64,000 bases of DNA from Kalaharituber pfeilii (taxonomy: Eukaryota; Ascomycota; Pezizomycetes; Pezizales; Pezizaceae): contig WHUZ01000034.1 of NCBI GenBank assembly GCA_015179045.1, forward strand, positions 186,001-250,000. Reading direction: 5' to 3'. Below, piece by piece: positions 22,501 through 35,317 of the stretch (its first letter is position 1; the number at the start of each line of letters is the position of its first letter). The translations under genes were made by a program, and so were the position numbers. The notes below the pieces were generated by a model that worked only from the letters and a program-made list of their open reading frames with translations, ran no database searches and was not told where the DNA came from.

Positions 22501-24458
22501 CACTCTATGATGGCGACAGCCTAAGTAAACGTAAAAAGCCCTCAATCAAAAATGCAACACAACTAAAAATATTCGCACGAAATGACGACGCTTGATCACG
22601 TCAATAAGGTATTTTATTTTTCCACAAAGGCAGAAAAGGCCTAAAATCTGGGGTCAGAACATGACAAATCAAGTGGGGCACTGGACAATGCCGGTAAGCT
22701 CGAAATGGACTCCGTCTGAGACAGAACGTAACGGTATTGCGGCGATGAAGTGGGGAAACGGATTGAGGACTAACTGAAGCTCCTGCAAATTTGAGGTCTG
22801 TGAATAGGACTGTATAGTACAATAGCCGCCGGGAGAGGTAGGGAAGCTGTATGATGAGCAGCGAACTCGATGCTCAACAAGGCTCTGCGAGAGAAGCAAG
22901 CGGAGTGCGTTTCGACCGAGGCTGATACGAAAGAAGTGAGTAAGAAAACTCGAGAAAAGAAAAAACTGCGGGAATAGACTGCAGCTTCACCAGGCCTGCC
23001 TTTAGCGGCAGTATACAGTCCATGTATGCAAACAAAGTGTCCAAGAAACATTACAAAATGAAAATAACACCCAACAGTCAGCATTTAGATCAGTTACTTA
23101 TCGACCATTAGTCGAATGAACTAAAGCTTCGGCCATAAGCGGCCTGTGCCCTACGACTGTTTGCCATCCCTTGATTCCGGAAGAAGATGGAAAAAGAGGA
23201 AAAATAAAAAGAAATATATCACAACCCACCCATCCATGATGTGCATCATGATCATCCCCCCTTCAATAAATCCGCTTCTCTTAAGATCTGTCCAAGCTCC
23301 AGTAAATAGCTTGTGAAGCTGTACTCTTAGCATATCTCGCAGCCTCTACCCTACCCTAGGCTTTCCCAACCCTAAGTTTTGATGTCTCCAGGCTCGCCAT
23401 GTCAGCTAGGGTATCTTATGTATGTCTCTGTCACCCTCCCTCGCTCAACTCTTCCAACGCCTCACCCAGACTCCGAACCCCCCGCCAGAGTAAACAACTT
23501 TGTTCTCCCTTCTCTTCTACTGTAGTCGTCACCGCCACCACCCCTCACACACCAATTTCCCCAGACTGTAACAAAAATGTGGCATGTCCTTAATATTGCA
23601 TATCCGAAAGAGCTAGCCTCCTGTGCAGTGTCCTCTGTACCCATGATAGATTACTGGTTGCGGTAATTGCGCCAGCTGATCCTTTATAACGTGCGTATCC
23701 AGAGTGTGGCAACTTAGCGTGCGTTCTCCACTCTAGTATTATGTTGAGTGGTATCACATTATCACGATTTCCCCTCCGCGTGTCCATCCGTCCAGTCCAA
23801 ACTCTGACATGGGTATCCCTGCGCTAATGGATGGCTTCCGCTCTCTATTTTGTGCCTCTGTAGAAGATGGCCGCCGTGAACATTCCTGAAATGTGCAGAA
23901 TTATCTGGGGCGATGAAAGACGCCTTGCCAATACTGGAAGCCATCGAAGGTAGCCTAGTAGTTTTTTATCGAATTTCCGGTCATTGATATCTCTTCCTCC
24001 ACGTCTGACCTGAGATGCAAGTCTGGTAAACCTCTGTATTAGTGGTGCTGTATCATTGATTCCTTACTTTCATCCTCATCCGAACTGGCGCATACATCTA
24101 TAGTAAATGCGCAGCTACCATCCGCATACCGCTTACCCCATCCCTAAGAATCTTTCGTTATGAAGTTTGGAGTAATCCCACAAGCAAACTATTGCCGTCC
24201 CCACCCTCGCCTACGATGCGTACATGCATGTATGTTGCAGCTGCACGCCCGCTGCATGCACACCAAGAAGGTTACAGTGGTGGTCATCATTCATATCCAA
24301 TGATCTTATGTGATGACCTTCTACAGCATCCGAAACTGCTGCTTCCCATTGTGGCGCCCAAAATGATCCACTTCTACTTTTTAGCGATGCGCTTAGCCAC
24401 CTAGCGACGGCGGTAGCATACTTCATGCAGGACAAAGGTACGACCTGTTACCTTGTAA

Positions 24459-24498
24459 GTATGTATGTATGTATGTATGTATGTATGTATGTATGTAT
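24459..24498 (+). repeat. (GTAT)10 microsatellite
   Basis: Ten uninterrupted tetranucleotide units lie in non-coding DNA. Confidence 0.95.
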
Positions 24499-27400
24499 AG
24501 CATTCAGCCGCGCGATTTGAGTCCAGGTCGGGTTTGTGTATTGTCACCAATGAGTTAGCTTCGTCTTTAGGTGTTACCAGGCCTTGCACTGGATTAGGGA
24601 CAGGGTCGATGAACCCACGACATGTAGCGACAACCGGAATGTAACTCCAACCCATTCAGATGTTTTTCCGCGTGCAAGCGTCCTACTCTAGTGTGATGGG
24701 AATACAAGGAGTTGTGGATGGGAGCTCAACCACCTCGCAATAGTTGCGCGTTGATTCCAGTTTTAGAGGTCTGAAAAGGCTCAGGGATAAAGCCGGTGTA
24801 AGAAGTTCCGTTTTACGAATAGGAGAGTAACTTGCAGCTTGTACATCCTTGAAAAAGTACTTTATAACAGAACCAATCACCTGCGGGAGAACACAGGGCT
24901 TTGCCATCTCCATATTGAAATGGTGGTGTTTCTACAAAAGAGGCCATGCATCTGAGCAACACTCCAAGCCGAGACTATTTTTGCAGTAGATACCTTATGA
25001 CCTGATACCATGATCATACTATGAACCCCGCAGGTAATTTTGTACCTACCACATCCGGTAAGCACTTCCTTCAGAATCTGCTGCTTTATGAGCGCTGTTC
25101 CACTTCCATGCTGCAGGTCGATGCATTTGAAAAAAACCCCAAAGCTCGGACGGTATTGTATCATCTGTGAATTAGAAAGTTATCGTAATGTCAAATGGAG
25201 ATACTGACAAATTTGAGTATCATCTCATATCACCTCATGGCACAATCAGATCATATGTCCATAGTATTGTACCATTTGGTAAAACTACAGCATTAGCTAG
25301 CAGTACATGTAGAAGAGGTATTAAGTTACTAGTCCAATTAAAAATTTGCTTACCCTTTTGGACACTGGCAACTGAGGCTTATGGTTCCGATTTTTGCGAA
25401 TGAACATCAAGAACAAAAAAAAAAAAAAAAGCAAGTACTGTAAACACAATCCTCGTTTCCAAAGGAATGGAAAAGAAAGGAAAATAAATTGAAGTGGCTA
25501 AGCAAAGTAGATACACTTGCGAATGAGGTAATCCTACAAGGATATGCCAGCATCAGCCTTATCATCCTGGACATCTTGACATTATTCGTCATTGCGCATA
25601 TGAGCATGTCAGCAGTGGATTGGTTCGTGACCTTATTACTAGTATGTCAGATTAATTTTTGGAACCTGCTTCAGTGATGGCGATATTGTACATCTGGAAG
25701 GTCAGGGAATACGGCCAGTGTCAAAAGAACAATACTAACTGAACGTGCACAAGGTATCCGACAATAGGTGAAAATGCTACCTCAGCTAAGAGGAGTCTGC
25801 GCATGCGATTGCAGATGGCGCAGGGTGCTAGGTTATTCCGTGTCTATACCGGCGTTGAAGCAAAAAGAAAGAGCCTGAAAATTATGTCATTTCTGGCAAT
25901 GCCAAACGAATTGAAAATGGAATTCCCTGCTGCCAATATAAATTGTTCCTTGGCTGCCTCCTTATCGAACGTGATTTTGACAACTACGGTAGATGTGTAC
26001 TTGCGCGTTCTGGTAGCTGAATTCGAACAGATAGTTTGCAGATCCTTGATGGTCGGAGCCTTCCTGTCCCATGAAGCAAGATTGTGTTGAAACGAGAACT
26101 AAATTGTTAGAGCGCATCTGTCAAATTAGGCACTTTTCCACATTGCAATTCGTTGACGATGAAGTGTGGATGTCTACCTTACATGGTTGACCTTTGACTG
26201 TTGAGAATGGAATATGCGTCATGCACGACATTGTGCATCACTGACACAATTTACTAGCTGTGTATGGTAGGCCGATAGCCCGCATAACCTGAATTGGAAT
26301 AGAGTACATAGCCACTGAAGTACATTTATTGTCGGATATCACAGAGGTATGAAAGTTGGATGCCTCAATGATATATCATATCATAATTGGATGTGGCGAC
26401 TAACATTCTGCGGGAGGTGGCAATGCTTATTACCTTATGCGCGTTAGATTTGCGGTTTGACGTCCATTTCAGCTGTAACTGAACTTGAATGAAATTTGTA
26501 CAGCAGCGAATGCCAATAAGAGCACTGCTTCAGGAATGATCCAGTCAGATTTTTCATGACTATGCTTGCATGCAACAAATACCGTACTGGTAATAAAATC
26601 TGCTAATACAGTAGGTTTATCAATCGCATGCACACTTTAAAACAAGCTACGGTAGTTTCTGCATTCACTAAAAGTCTCGTATAAATTAAAATCCTGAAAG
26701 GCACCTCTTAAGATTCCGACTGCATATCGCATGCAAAGCTGTAACGTACAGAAGTGTTCAAGTTTGGTCTTTGGAGCAGTATCATAGAAGGTTCCCTTCC
26801 ACATCGTAGGAAAATATCTCCTCACCCTCCCCCCCCCAGCAGCTAGCGAAATTACCTTCAGCGCCGCGCTCGCAGCTTTGACGTTACCCAAGAGGGATGT
26901 GTACGTATAATACCTTAGGTATATTGCGCAACGCCGCGCACTCCGCCTCAAGCTCCGCATAACTTCACATCTAGACTGGGATACCTCTCCCGTCCAGGTT
27001 GCATTTCCCATATCTTCTCCGGCTACATCCAGTAAGTCACAATTGCAATTCCGTCCAAATGGACCCATGACCATGACATATCCTAGCCCGTTGCCTCTGC
27101 AGCATCATGCATGCATGCAGATAGCGCTTAGCGGGGGCGGGGGAGGGCCCCGGCCCGGTAAGAATGTGGGGTCTCGGACGGCTCATGGAAGTAATGTACT
27201 ACGGACTACAAATACTACACGTGCAATGCGGTCCAAGTTTCGGCGCTTATTCTTCCGCTATAAGTGACTGAAAAGTATATACGGTATATCGGTATGTTCC
27301 AGTTGCTGCCTGTACTACCGCCCGCGATACATGATAGATCTCTGTCAAGTACAGCCAGAATTCGGTTACTCCCAAGTAGGGCCAGGTTTACCTGCATGTA

Positions 27401-29835
27401 GATGCGTCAAACCGGAGAAAGACGGCAACGCAGTCTTTATGTTTTTGTTCTTCGGAGCCGCCATTTGTTCTACGTGAGGTAGTGCAACTAGCGTACTACT
27501 GATTGGATAGGATGAACGTTAGTCTTGGGAGATATAGGTAGATAGATAGGAGATTACGCACTTTTTGGACTCGGCGAAATTACCCTAAGCTGAATATCGT
27601 TCCGACTGGTTCGCCTTCATACAAAGTTGCTCGTGTATACAGCTGAAGAGGAACGGGAGAGAGACGCTTGAGTTTGGTATGAATATAATTGCAATATAAA
27701 CATATATTTCTACTGCAAGCCCCAACTGCCGGTGTAAATGTACGTCTGCATCCATGCTCAGGAAACGTCATAAATCCTGAAACACGCCAGCTGGGGCGCT
27801 ATCAAGATACTGTACAATAAGATATGTACCTTTTCAATATCGTACCAGCAGTTCGCTACCCTTACGTTTCCTAACCTTAACTCCTAGATTTAAGATCTAA
27901 TTGCGCAAACAAACTGCCCCTCACATAGAACCTCCCTCAACTATCCCACACATACGCATGCATATCAACATCTATAGCTCTTCCCCCCTCATATCTGCAC
28001 AAACATAACCAATTATCGTCTCCACGGCCACTCACGTTCCCTGCAGTTCTTCTATGCATCCCTAGCCGATCGCCCTCCCACGATATCTTGTTGTTTCCAT
28101 AGTCTGTGCGTAGACTGCACCTGTGATTGGCTCTGACTACCTTGCAACCATCGATCGAAGGGTTTAATCCTGGCTATCTAAGTTCTTTAGACTCCCTAAT
28201 TTGGAATGAACTGTTCGTCTAGAATGCAAATATCAACCTCGTGATCATGGTATATACAAAGATTTATAAGAACGGGACCGCAACACGAGTGATATTAAAG
28301 AAAAAAAAAAAAAGAAAAAAAAGAAAAAAAAAAAAAAAATCTGAATCATATGGACATATGTAGTATATTATATATGCAGAAGCGCGGGATATAAGGAAGT
28401 TTCAAAATCTGGACGCCCGGGTATCGCACAGAGTCGCCCATACATGAAATCGACAATGCGACTGTCATACCATGATAGGAAACTTTTTACCTAATTTAGA
28501 AACCATTATCTACTTTACATAGGCCAATAATCAACTCGAAATCCAGGGTTTATAACTCATGTTATACATGTGCCGATCCTGGTTGAAAGTGTTATATGGA
28601 CAGGGAAGAGATGCGTCAGCGCTGATCACTCAGGGCATATCAATAGGCTTTTACTGAGTATCGATAGGTCTGTGTGTGGCGTTATGAGAGCAATGTTGCA
28701 AGGCAGAAAGGCTAATATGATGCCATATTATATACCTGTGTTCAAACGATAAACAATCCATGATCCCGTAGCACCTAAACTGAGACGGTTGAATTTGAGG
28801 TCTACGGAATGTTCCCCTACAGTATGGATGCTTGAGACCACTGAAATCACTCGCGTTCTAAAGCTACAGGCTCTAGGACAGCGAACCGCCACCAGTACGA
28901 GCCAGGCAGAATACTCAATCCTTTCACGATACAGCGTCCTACGCTCAGCTCTGTGTTGCCAGAAAGGGACCCAACTTTCACCAGCCCCATGGCATGACAT
29001 GAGCTCACACTCGATCCTAGGCCTGGGGTTTCACATTGGCTTAGGAAACTACACTAGTAGATCTAATTCCGATGTCGGAACTGGGCAAGACACAAGCCTC
29101 CCTTTTCACTCTCTTTACATGCGTATCTTTTATATTGATGTCATCAGTTAGACACACAGCTAGAACGACTCCCTGATAAGTTAGAGACCTAAAATTGGAG
29201 AAGCGAGTGGGTCAGAGCGTTGGTAACGTAATGCAAGAAAACAAGGAAACAGTGGTTGACCTGCTGGAACAATGGTCACTTGATTTAAATACGGATCTCA
29301 AAACTGGTGGTTTTGGATTACGACAATTGAGCCTTATGTAGATAATGTTCACAATTGCATAGGTGGGGAGGTGGATAGAGTCAGAGATTTCGTCAAGGCG
29401 GTGGTAGAGGCCCTGAGGTGAGGGCCAGCGGCCGCGATGGGAGGTAGCGACCGCGGTGTGAGGCCTCTGTATTGTGTACATAGAATTCTTCTTCACGCAC
29501 TTCAGCCACACGGCCACGCCCCGTCATAGTCCAGTAGTGCTGCATATGAGTAATGAACCAACCAAAAAAAGTGCAAAGTAATGTTTCCCGTTTGGGAAGG
29601 GAAGAGAAGGAGGAAGTGAGGAAGAAGTGAGTAAGTGGGTCAGAGGAGGCCGGGGAGGCGGAGGGGGAAGTGAGAGCCAACGTCCGATCGAAGTAGTGGA
29701 AAACTGGTGGAATTAATAATTACGGTTGTATAATCAAGGATGTTACCCTGAACAACACTACAGGAACAATCTCACAAAATTTCATCCGGAAAAAAGAAAT
29801 AAATGTTTCCTTTGTCATGGTCGAAAAGAAAGAAG

Positions 29836-29837
<2 letters not shown>

Positions 29838-29866
<29 letters not shown>
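29838..29866 (+). repeat. T29 homopolymer
   Basis: 29 consecutive T, about 300 bp beyond the 3' end of the Pir gene. No retroelement body is recognised next to it. Confidence 0.9.
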
Positions 29867-30160
29867 CTAAATATCTCTACCACCACCCCAAATGTGGATG
29901 AAAACAGTATGTACATTTTTATATTTGTTGGGGGGACGGGGCGAGAGACAAGAGAAAAATACAGACCCCTTTTTTGTCACCTTAAAGGCAAAGAATGTGC
30001 ATAAATAAAAATAAGGCAATGCTCATGTCCCGCAAAAGAGATTTTTTGTATGTGTGTTACCCCGTATAGTGCTTATATAAACAACGAAAAATACATAAAT
30101 ACAAAACAGAATGAAGCAACGTTGGCAGGCTGCCGGCAGCTTGTGAGCTCTAGAGGCGAG

Positions 30161-32021
30161 TTAGACGATCGTGAGGTGGACGGGCTCGCATTGAGGTGCC
30201 CAGGCTCGGTCATAGAGGTTGGAGACTGTTGCAGGGCGCGAGGTGAGTGGAGTGGAGGGAACGGAGGTTAGCGGCCGTACAGTGTTTATGGAACCTGAAG
30301 GGGGGAGGCAGGAAGGAAAAGAAAAAGGAAAAACTTACAATTACCGCTGCGGCACTGATAAAAGACATTGCTGCCATTTAACGCCAACGTGCCATCTTCA
30401 CAAACTGAAAAACCAGAGGTCGCGTACGGGGTCGGTTGCGGGGGAGCGTCAAACTGGAACTGGTAGTTATCGGCGATATACCCTTGGCGACCCTGCGAAT
30501 CTCTCAGGACGCCGTTCTTAAGTGTCACGGAGAGGGATTTGCTACCTGCGGAGGGGTTGCCCGGGGCCTGGCGCCGGGCGAGTGGGCCAGCGGCTGCGTT
30601 TTGCACCTGGCCGTCAGGGATCTGGCTCACGGCGCCAGCGCCAGCGCCAGCGGCAGATGCGGAATAGGCACCCGCGTTATCGGCGCTGGTGGCTTGGATC
30701 TGGCCGTCGGGGATCTGGGAGACCGTGTTGACGCCGTAATCGACTGGGGCGGCGGCGGGTGCAACGTATTGGGCTGGAGCCGCGTAGCTGGAGACCTTAT
30801 AGCTGTAGGCTGCAGGCGCCGTGTACTGGACCGGTGCAGCAGCAGCAACGTTCTGGACCTGACCGTCTGGGATCTGGCTCAGGGTGCTGAAGGACTGGTA
30901 GTCTGCAGGCTGGGCATAGGCGTACTGGGTTGGGATGGAGTATGCCTTGGCCTTGGCCTTGATAGTGATCCGCTGGCTGGCCGGGGCGGCGTACTGGACT
31001 GGGGCAGCAGCGACGGTAACTGGGGCAGCAGCAGCATATTGAACGGGGGCAGAGTACTCAACTGGTGCAGCGGCCGCGGCCATGTTCTGGATCTGGCCGT
31101 CGGGGATCTGGCTCAAGGTTCCGGCATCCGCAGCAGACGTCGCAGCAGCACCGGCGTTCTGGACCTGGCCGTCAGGAATCTGATTCAAGGTCGCTGCGTT
31201 GAAGTTGGCGCCCTGGTCTGCGCCGGCGGCGCTGGTGCTCTGGACTTGTCCGTCAGGGATCTGATTCAGAGCGCCGGCGTCAGCTGCGGACGCAGCAGAC
31301 GCGGCAGACGCGGCACCGGCATTCTGAACCTGCCCGTCCGGAATCTGGGTCAAGGTTGGTGCGTTAAAGCCCGCGGCGGCGGCGCCCTGGTCTGCGCCAG
31401 CGGCAGCCATGTTCTGGACCTGCCCGTCCGGAATCTGGTTCAAGGTTGCTGCGTCAAAGCCCGCGGCGGCGGCGCCCTGGTCCGCGCCAGAGGCGGCGAT
31501 GTTCTGGACCTGCCCGTCCGGAATCTGGTTCAAGGTTGCTGCGTTGAAGCTCGTGCCTTGGTCTGTGGCACCACTGCCAGCTGCGGAAGCAGCAGACGCG
31601 GCAGACCCAGCGGATGCGACGCCGGTGTTCTGAATCTGCCCGTCAGGAATCTGGTTCAAGGTTGCTGCATTGAAGTTCGCGGCATTGCTGCCCTGGTCTG
31701 CGCCAGCGGCGCCGATGTTCTGGACTTGGCCGTCCGCGATCTGGGACAATTGGTCGCGCCTCGCTAGGGTGTTGCCTAAATTCAGACCACAGCATGACAC
31801 TGTGCGTTAGCTATTGCTCATGCTGCTCGGTGAACTATACACAAAATCCAAACGCATATGTGGTACTTGTGCTCGAGGGGCTTACCGCTGATCGGAACAA
31901 CGGATATGCCGAACGAGCGGGGGTAACTTGGTGAGCACCCACCATTAGAGTTATACTGCTGGGGCGCAGCATATACGACCTGGATGGCCACAAGGAGGAG
32001 TGCGAGGTACTTGGAGAACAT
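30161..32021 (-). CDS. Pir-type cell-wall protein with eleven internal repeats
   Basis: Exon 1 (32021-31886) begins at the ATG of MFSKYLALLLVAIQVVYA, a signal peptide. Exon 2 starts at 31799 or 31775 (both AG acceptors keep frame) and ends at 30339. Exon 3 (30225-30161) supplies FSNLYDRAWAPQCEPVHL. The product is 553 or 545 aa. After a Kex2-like LARR come eleven copies of (S/N/T)QI(P/A)DGQ(I/V)Q, the Pir consensus, whose glutamine forms an alkali-labile ester with beta-1,3-glucan in yeast Pir proteins. Spacers are Ala/Gly/Asp-rich; two later ones carry APVQYA-type motifs. A second PLARR precedes the C-terminal domain, which has LKNGVLRDSQGRQGYI, YQFQFDAPPQ, FYQCRSGN and a last cysteine in QCEPV. 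Intron 1 uses GTAAGC. Intron 2 (30226-30338) uses GTAAGT, a GCTAAC branch and AACAG. Expected role: covalently bound wall protein. The assignment is firm; only the exon-2 acceptor is open. Confidence 0.92.
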
Positions 32022-33580
32022 CTTGGACAAAGGACTGTGGTGGGAAAGATCGAAGTAGTGAAGTGCTTAGTAAACTGTAGAGAATGTGGTCGTTGCAGTT
32101 ATGAGCGTTTGTTGTGCTGGAAGTTGTTGTGAGGATGGATGAATGCGATGAGTGTGAGGATGAGAGACAAGAAATGGGGACGATGAAGGCCCGTTATATA
32201 GATGAGAACGGACATGATGAAGCTCAGAATATAGACTTCGGTGTATCTGAAGACGTGCGGTCATAGAGAAGCTACCGAGTCTGGCTGCCTGAGTTTAGTG
32301 ACATCGTGGCATCGCAATAGCATCGTGGGAACGGAAATAGAGCAACAGCTGCTCATATTTGGCCTTGTGTTTGTTTGAAGTCTTAGTACCTAGAAGATGC
32401 ACTCTCTGGACGCTGAATGCTAAACGAACATTCGAAGCTAACAGGAAGCACTTTGGTGATGCTGGCTACGACGGAAAGTTTGTCCAGTTGATTCCCCACA
32501 ATAAGGCACCCTCTAAAATATGGAGCACAAAGTTAGGTTTGGGACCTGAAGCTTGTAATGGAGAATAGGCTAGAGTTTATCGTCAAAAGGGTTCATGGAG
32601 TCCCAGAACGGCAGTGACCATAGACACACAAGAGGTGTAACCCTGAACTTCGGTCATGTGATTTAGCAGGGTACTTGAACGGTAAATTGCTTTGTAAGGG
32701 ATATAGTAGTCTCATGCCAGTGGGGAAGGGGCCTATCACTTCATCATCTATGGAATGAAACGTGCCTGGAACCGTCTCCTCCATTGACCAACTTAAGGAA
32801 TATCTCTACTTGTTGGTTGGCAAGAGTTTGCATAACCACAGTGTCCCAGTTGCAAGCAGGATACAATGCATAGCCCTTTACAGGTACCATAATCGGGAGG
32901 GTGATCATTCCCTGAAAGTATGCCCAGAATTATACGTCGAGCTCAAACAGGCCTCCATGGTCCTGACGTTCAAGCGGCCATAAACATATCCGAGAATATC
33001 TTGAGCTCCATGTAGTCTCTGGTTAATCCCAACATCTTGTCCTAGCTGCTGCTGACTATATCTTGAGCTACTAAGGTCTGAAGATAAAGTATGTAACGCT
33101 CAACAACCTCAGCCTCACTTCTTGTAACTTAAGCATCATGCGCAAGTAATCCAGGGGTAGAGATAAATGTATATACAGTAAAGTTTGAGCTAGCAAAAGA
33201 AGTAAAATTTATAGCTTTCGTACAACTAAGCCATCTCGTGCCATTTACCGCAGGAAGAAGCTCTGGAGAGACATTCCGTGAGCCTACGGTTAGTACTTTC
33301 CAGAAGCTCATTATTATAGACTTATCTTAACAGTACCGCCGTTGCATGCAGGCAAACTTACGAGCTACCCAATATTAATGAACTTTTACCTTCGCACTAC
33401 AAGGTTAAAGTAATCACAAGCACTGTATGAGATGCCCCTAAGCTATTGCAAAAGCTAATTTGGATTACTTTAGCTGAACTCCTCAGGAGTCTCGCACCGT
33501 TGCCCACGCATGAACACAAGTGGCAATGCTACCTCAACAGTAAAGTGGACTTCCCTACGTAAACACACGCCTCTTAACAG
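32022..33580. other. Pir promoter, then unassigned DNA
   Basis: The first few hundred bases are the Pir upstream region. From about 32,360 to 33,320 several short frames on both strands look faintly protein-like (minus at 33,129-33,311 continuing past one stop; plus at 32,359-32,568). I cannot match them to a family. They may be eroded transposon remnants. Confidence 0.35.
32194..32201 (-). promoter_or_regulatory. Candidate TATA box of the Pir gene
   Basis: The minus strand reads CTATATAACGG about 175 bp upstream of the start codon. The assignment is by sequence and position only. Confidence 0.4.
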
Positions 33581-33844
33581 GTGCATATTCCACTAATACC
33601 ATGTGCATCATTTACTACGCCCGTAATCGATTCGCTACACCTGAGGTACAAACCCCTACAAAGAATGGGCTACGGAGTACGCACACTGGCAGGCCTACTG
33701 GGGGGCAAGGGCTTGCGGGCATGGAAACACAAAATCAGGAAAGCAGACGGACCTGAATGCAGACGGTGCGATGAGGAGGAAGAGACGACGACGCATATCC
33801 GGAGCAGGTGCCGGGAATGGAGAAGGAGATGGCCTGGGGGGTAA
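33581..33844 (+). pseudogene. LINE (non-LTR retrotransposon) ORF2 C-terminal fossil
   Basis: The frame contains GLRAWKHKIRKADGPECRRC, then DEEEETTTHIRSRCREW. This resembles the conserved end of Tad1/I-type LINE ORF2 (GLxxYLxRxxxADSPxCxxC-xxxETxxHxxxxC), including the Cys/Cys/His/Cys spacing. Nothing upstream encodes a reverse transcriptase. About 165 bp downstream lies a short A-rich tail (AAAAATAAATAAAAAA near 34,009-34,024). I read it as a 5'-truncated, decayed copy. It is too short for a secure family. Confidence 0.5.
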
Positions 33845-35285
33845 GGTGAAGGGGACCCGCTGGTGGCATTGCTGGGATGGGTGGAGCGCTGGAGACATCG
33901 TCACACTTACAGAGATTTTATTTATTACTTTATCTTTCTTATTCCCTCATATCTCCTGTGTACTTAAAATATCTCCATAGCTCATAGGGCGGCATGCGAT
34001 TAATGACATAAAAATAAATAAAAAATTCACTAAACAATTGTTGCAACCTTTGTTAACCAAATCTTATATCAGTTGGTCCGATTCGCACGAACGCCGAAGA
34101 GTTACGACTGACTAGACGGTCTTTTTTCTAATATATATATTAAAAAAAAAAAAAAGGAAAAATTGTCATTTCTCATGTACCGCCGCCCTAAGGACTATGA
34201 TGAGATCAATCACAAGGACATAGTATCATTAACGAAAAATCAAAAACAAAATATCTCAATGACAACACGCTTACGGAGGATCAAGAATTCGAGCGTCGTC
34301 TTTCTACCCATCTCATTACTTCCATCAATGGGGTTGGTTCGTGCTCCTTTCCAGCGGGGGGCTTTCTTATCGCGTCCCGCCCCCCTGGCCACATTTTCCT
34401 CCAGCCCTCTCACCTGGTCCAGATGTGTTTTGTTGTTTCTTGTTCCAGCTTGTATCCTCGGCATTCTTGACTATCTGCCTGTCCAACCTTGGACTTTCAT
34501 ACCCTCCAACCTTTCCCACCCAGAAGCCCCTCAGTTTGCCTCAACGGTCGACAAAATGCCGTTGAGACCTTAAAGGCAGCCGGCATAACGGTGCAAGAAG
34601 CTGCAGTGCACCACTTCTGCCATCAAGTATTCGCCACAAGATAGATATACAACATGTACATCAGCATTCCATTTCACGTTCCGATACCGCTTCTCGACAG
34701 GCGTCACGACGTTATTACCCTCAACTTGCCACTTCGCTTCCGCGCTAAACCTGAAGGCGTTAAATCTACCTTAGCCCGTGATTTCAATGGTATTTCGAGA
34801 CAAGACCTGCATAAGACTGGGGTGGTTCAAGCTAGCATGCTGACTAGACTGCACTGTTCGGAAACACGATGAAGTCACGAGCAGTCTCGGCACCCTCTGC
34901 AGGCTCCAGATCCCTGATCGGCATCGGCCTGCAAAAGACCGTTTACAGACCACATTTCAACACCCACCCACCACCCTGATCGGCCGGCCAACAACTACTA
35001 GGATATCAATCGTATGATATCAACTGCCATCGCCATTACGTACATGCAAAAAAAATGGACAGGATAACCCGTCATCCGGCCTTTCGGAATGATTCTGTAA
35101 GCTGAATCAAGACAAATTTCCTTCCCCTACCCTCGTTGACATTAAGGGGGCGAGGCGGCCAGGTGGACTATCGGGGCCAATCAAGGGCGCCTCCGGTGCC
35201 GATAAGTAATACTGTACGCGTGCGGCTGCGTTTTTGCTCTAGGTTGAATCCGTAAGTACTGGCAGCTGGCAAATCTCAAATCCCG

Positions 35286-35288
<3 letters not shown>

Positions 35289-35317
<29 letters not shown>
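35289..35317 (+). repeat. T29 homopolymer
   Basis: 29 consecutive T. Read on the minus strand this is a poly(A) run that could be a retro-element tail, but no element body is recognisable next to it. Confidence 0.9.

Larger units (their letters stand above)
19545..30160. other. Large gene-poor region
   Basis: Over 10 kb contains no frame with a recognisable domain. The longest (20869-21573, minus, 234 codons) has erratic composition and no splice-linked partner. The region holds microsatellites and homopolymers, notably a TATG array at 24459, A-rich DNA at 28300-28340 and T29 at 29838. Its right end includes the 3'UTR of the Pir gene. Confidence 0.5.

Noticed and set aside
24459..24498. Tandem array considered as CRISPR or functional array
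   Set aside because: A simple GTAT microsatellite with no spacers; CRISPR is not expected in a fungal nuclear genome.
25188..25403. Possible retroelement polymerase fragment (FEYHLISPHG...VPFGKTTA)
   Set aside because: Superficially like a Gypsy-type motif region, but the conserved residues and downstream YxDD are missing.
26637..27074. 145-codon minus-strand frame
   Set aside because: No family resemblance, conserved motif or plausible neighbouring exon.
30436..31767. 443-codon plus-strand frame opposite the Pir gene
   Set aside because: It is a by-product of the repetitive GC-rich Pir codons; its repeated peptides mirror the antisense of the DGQ repeats.
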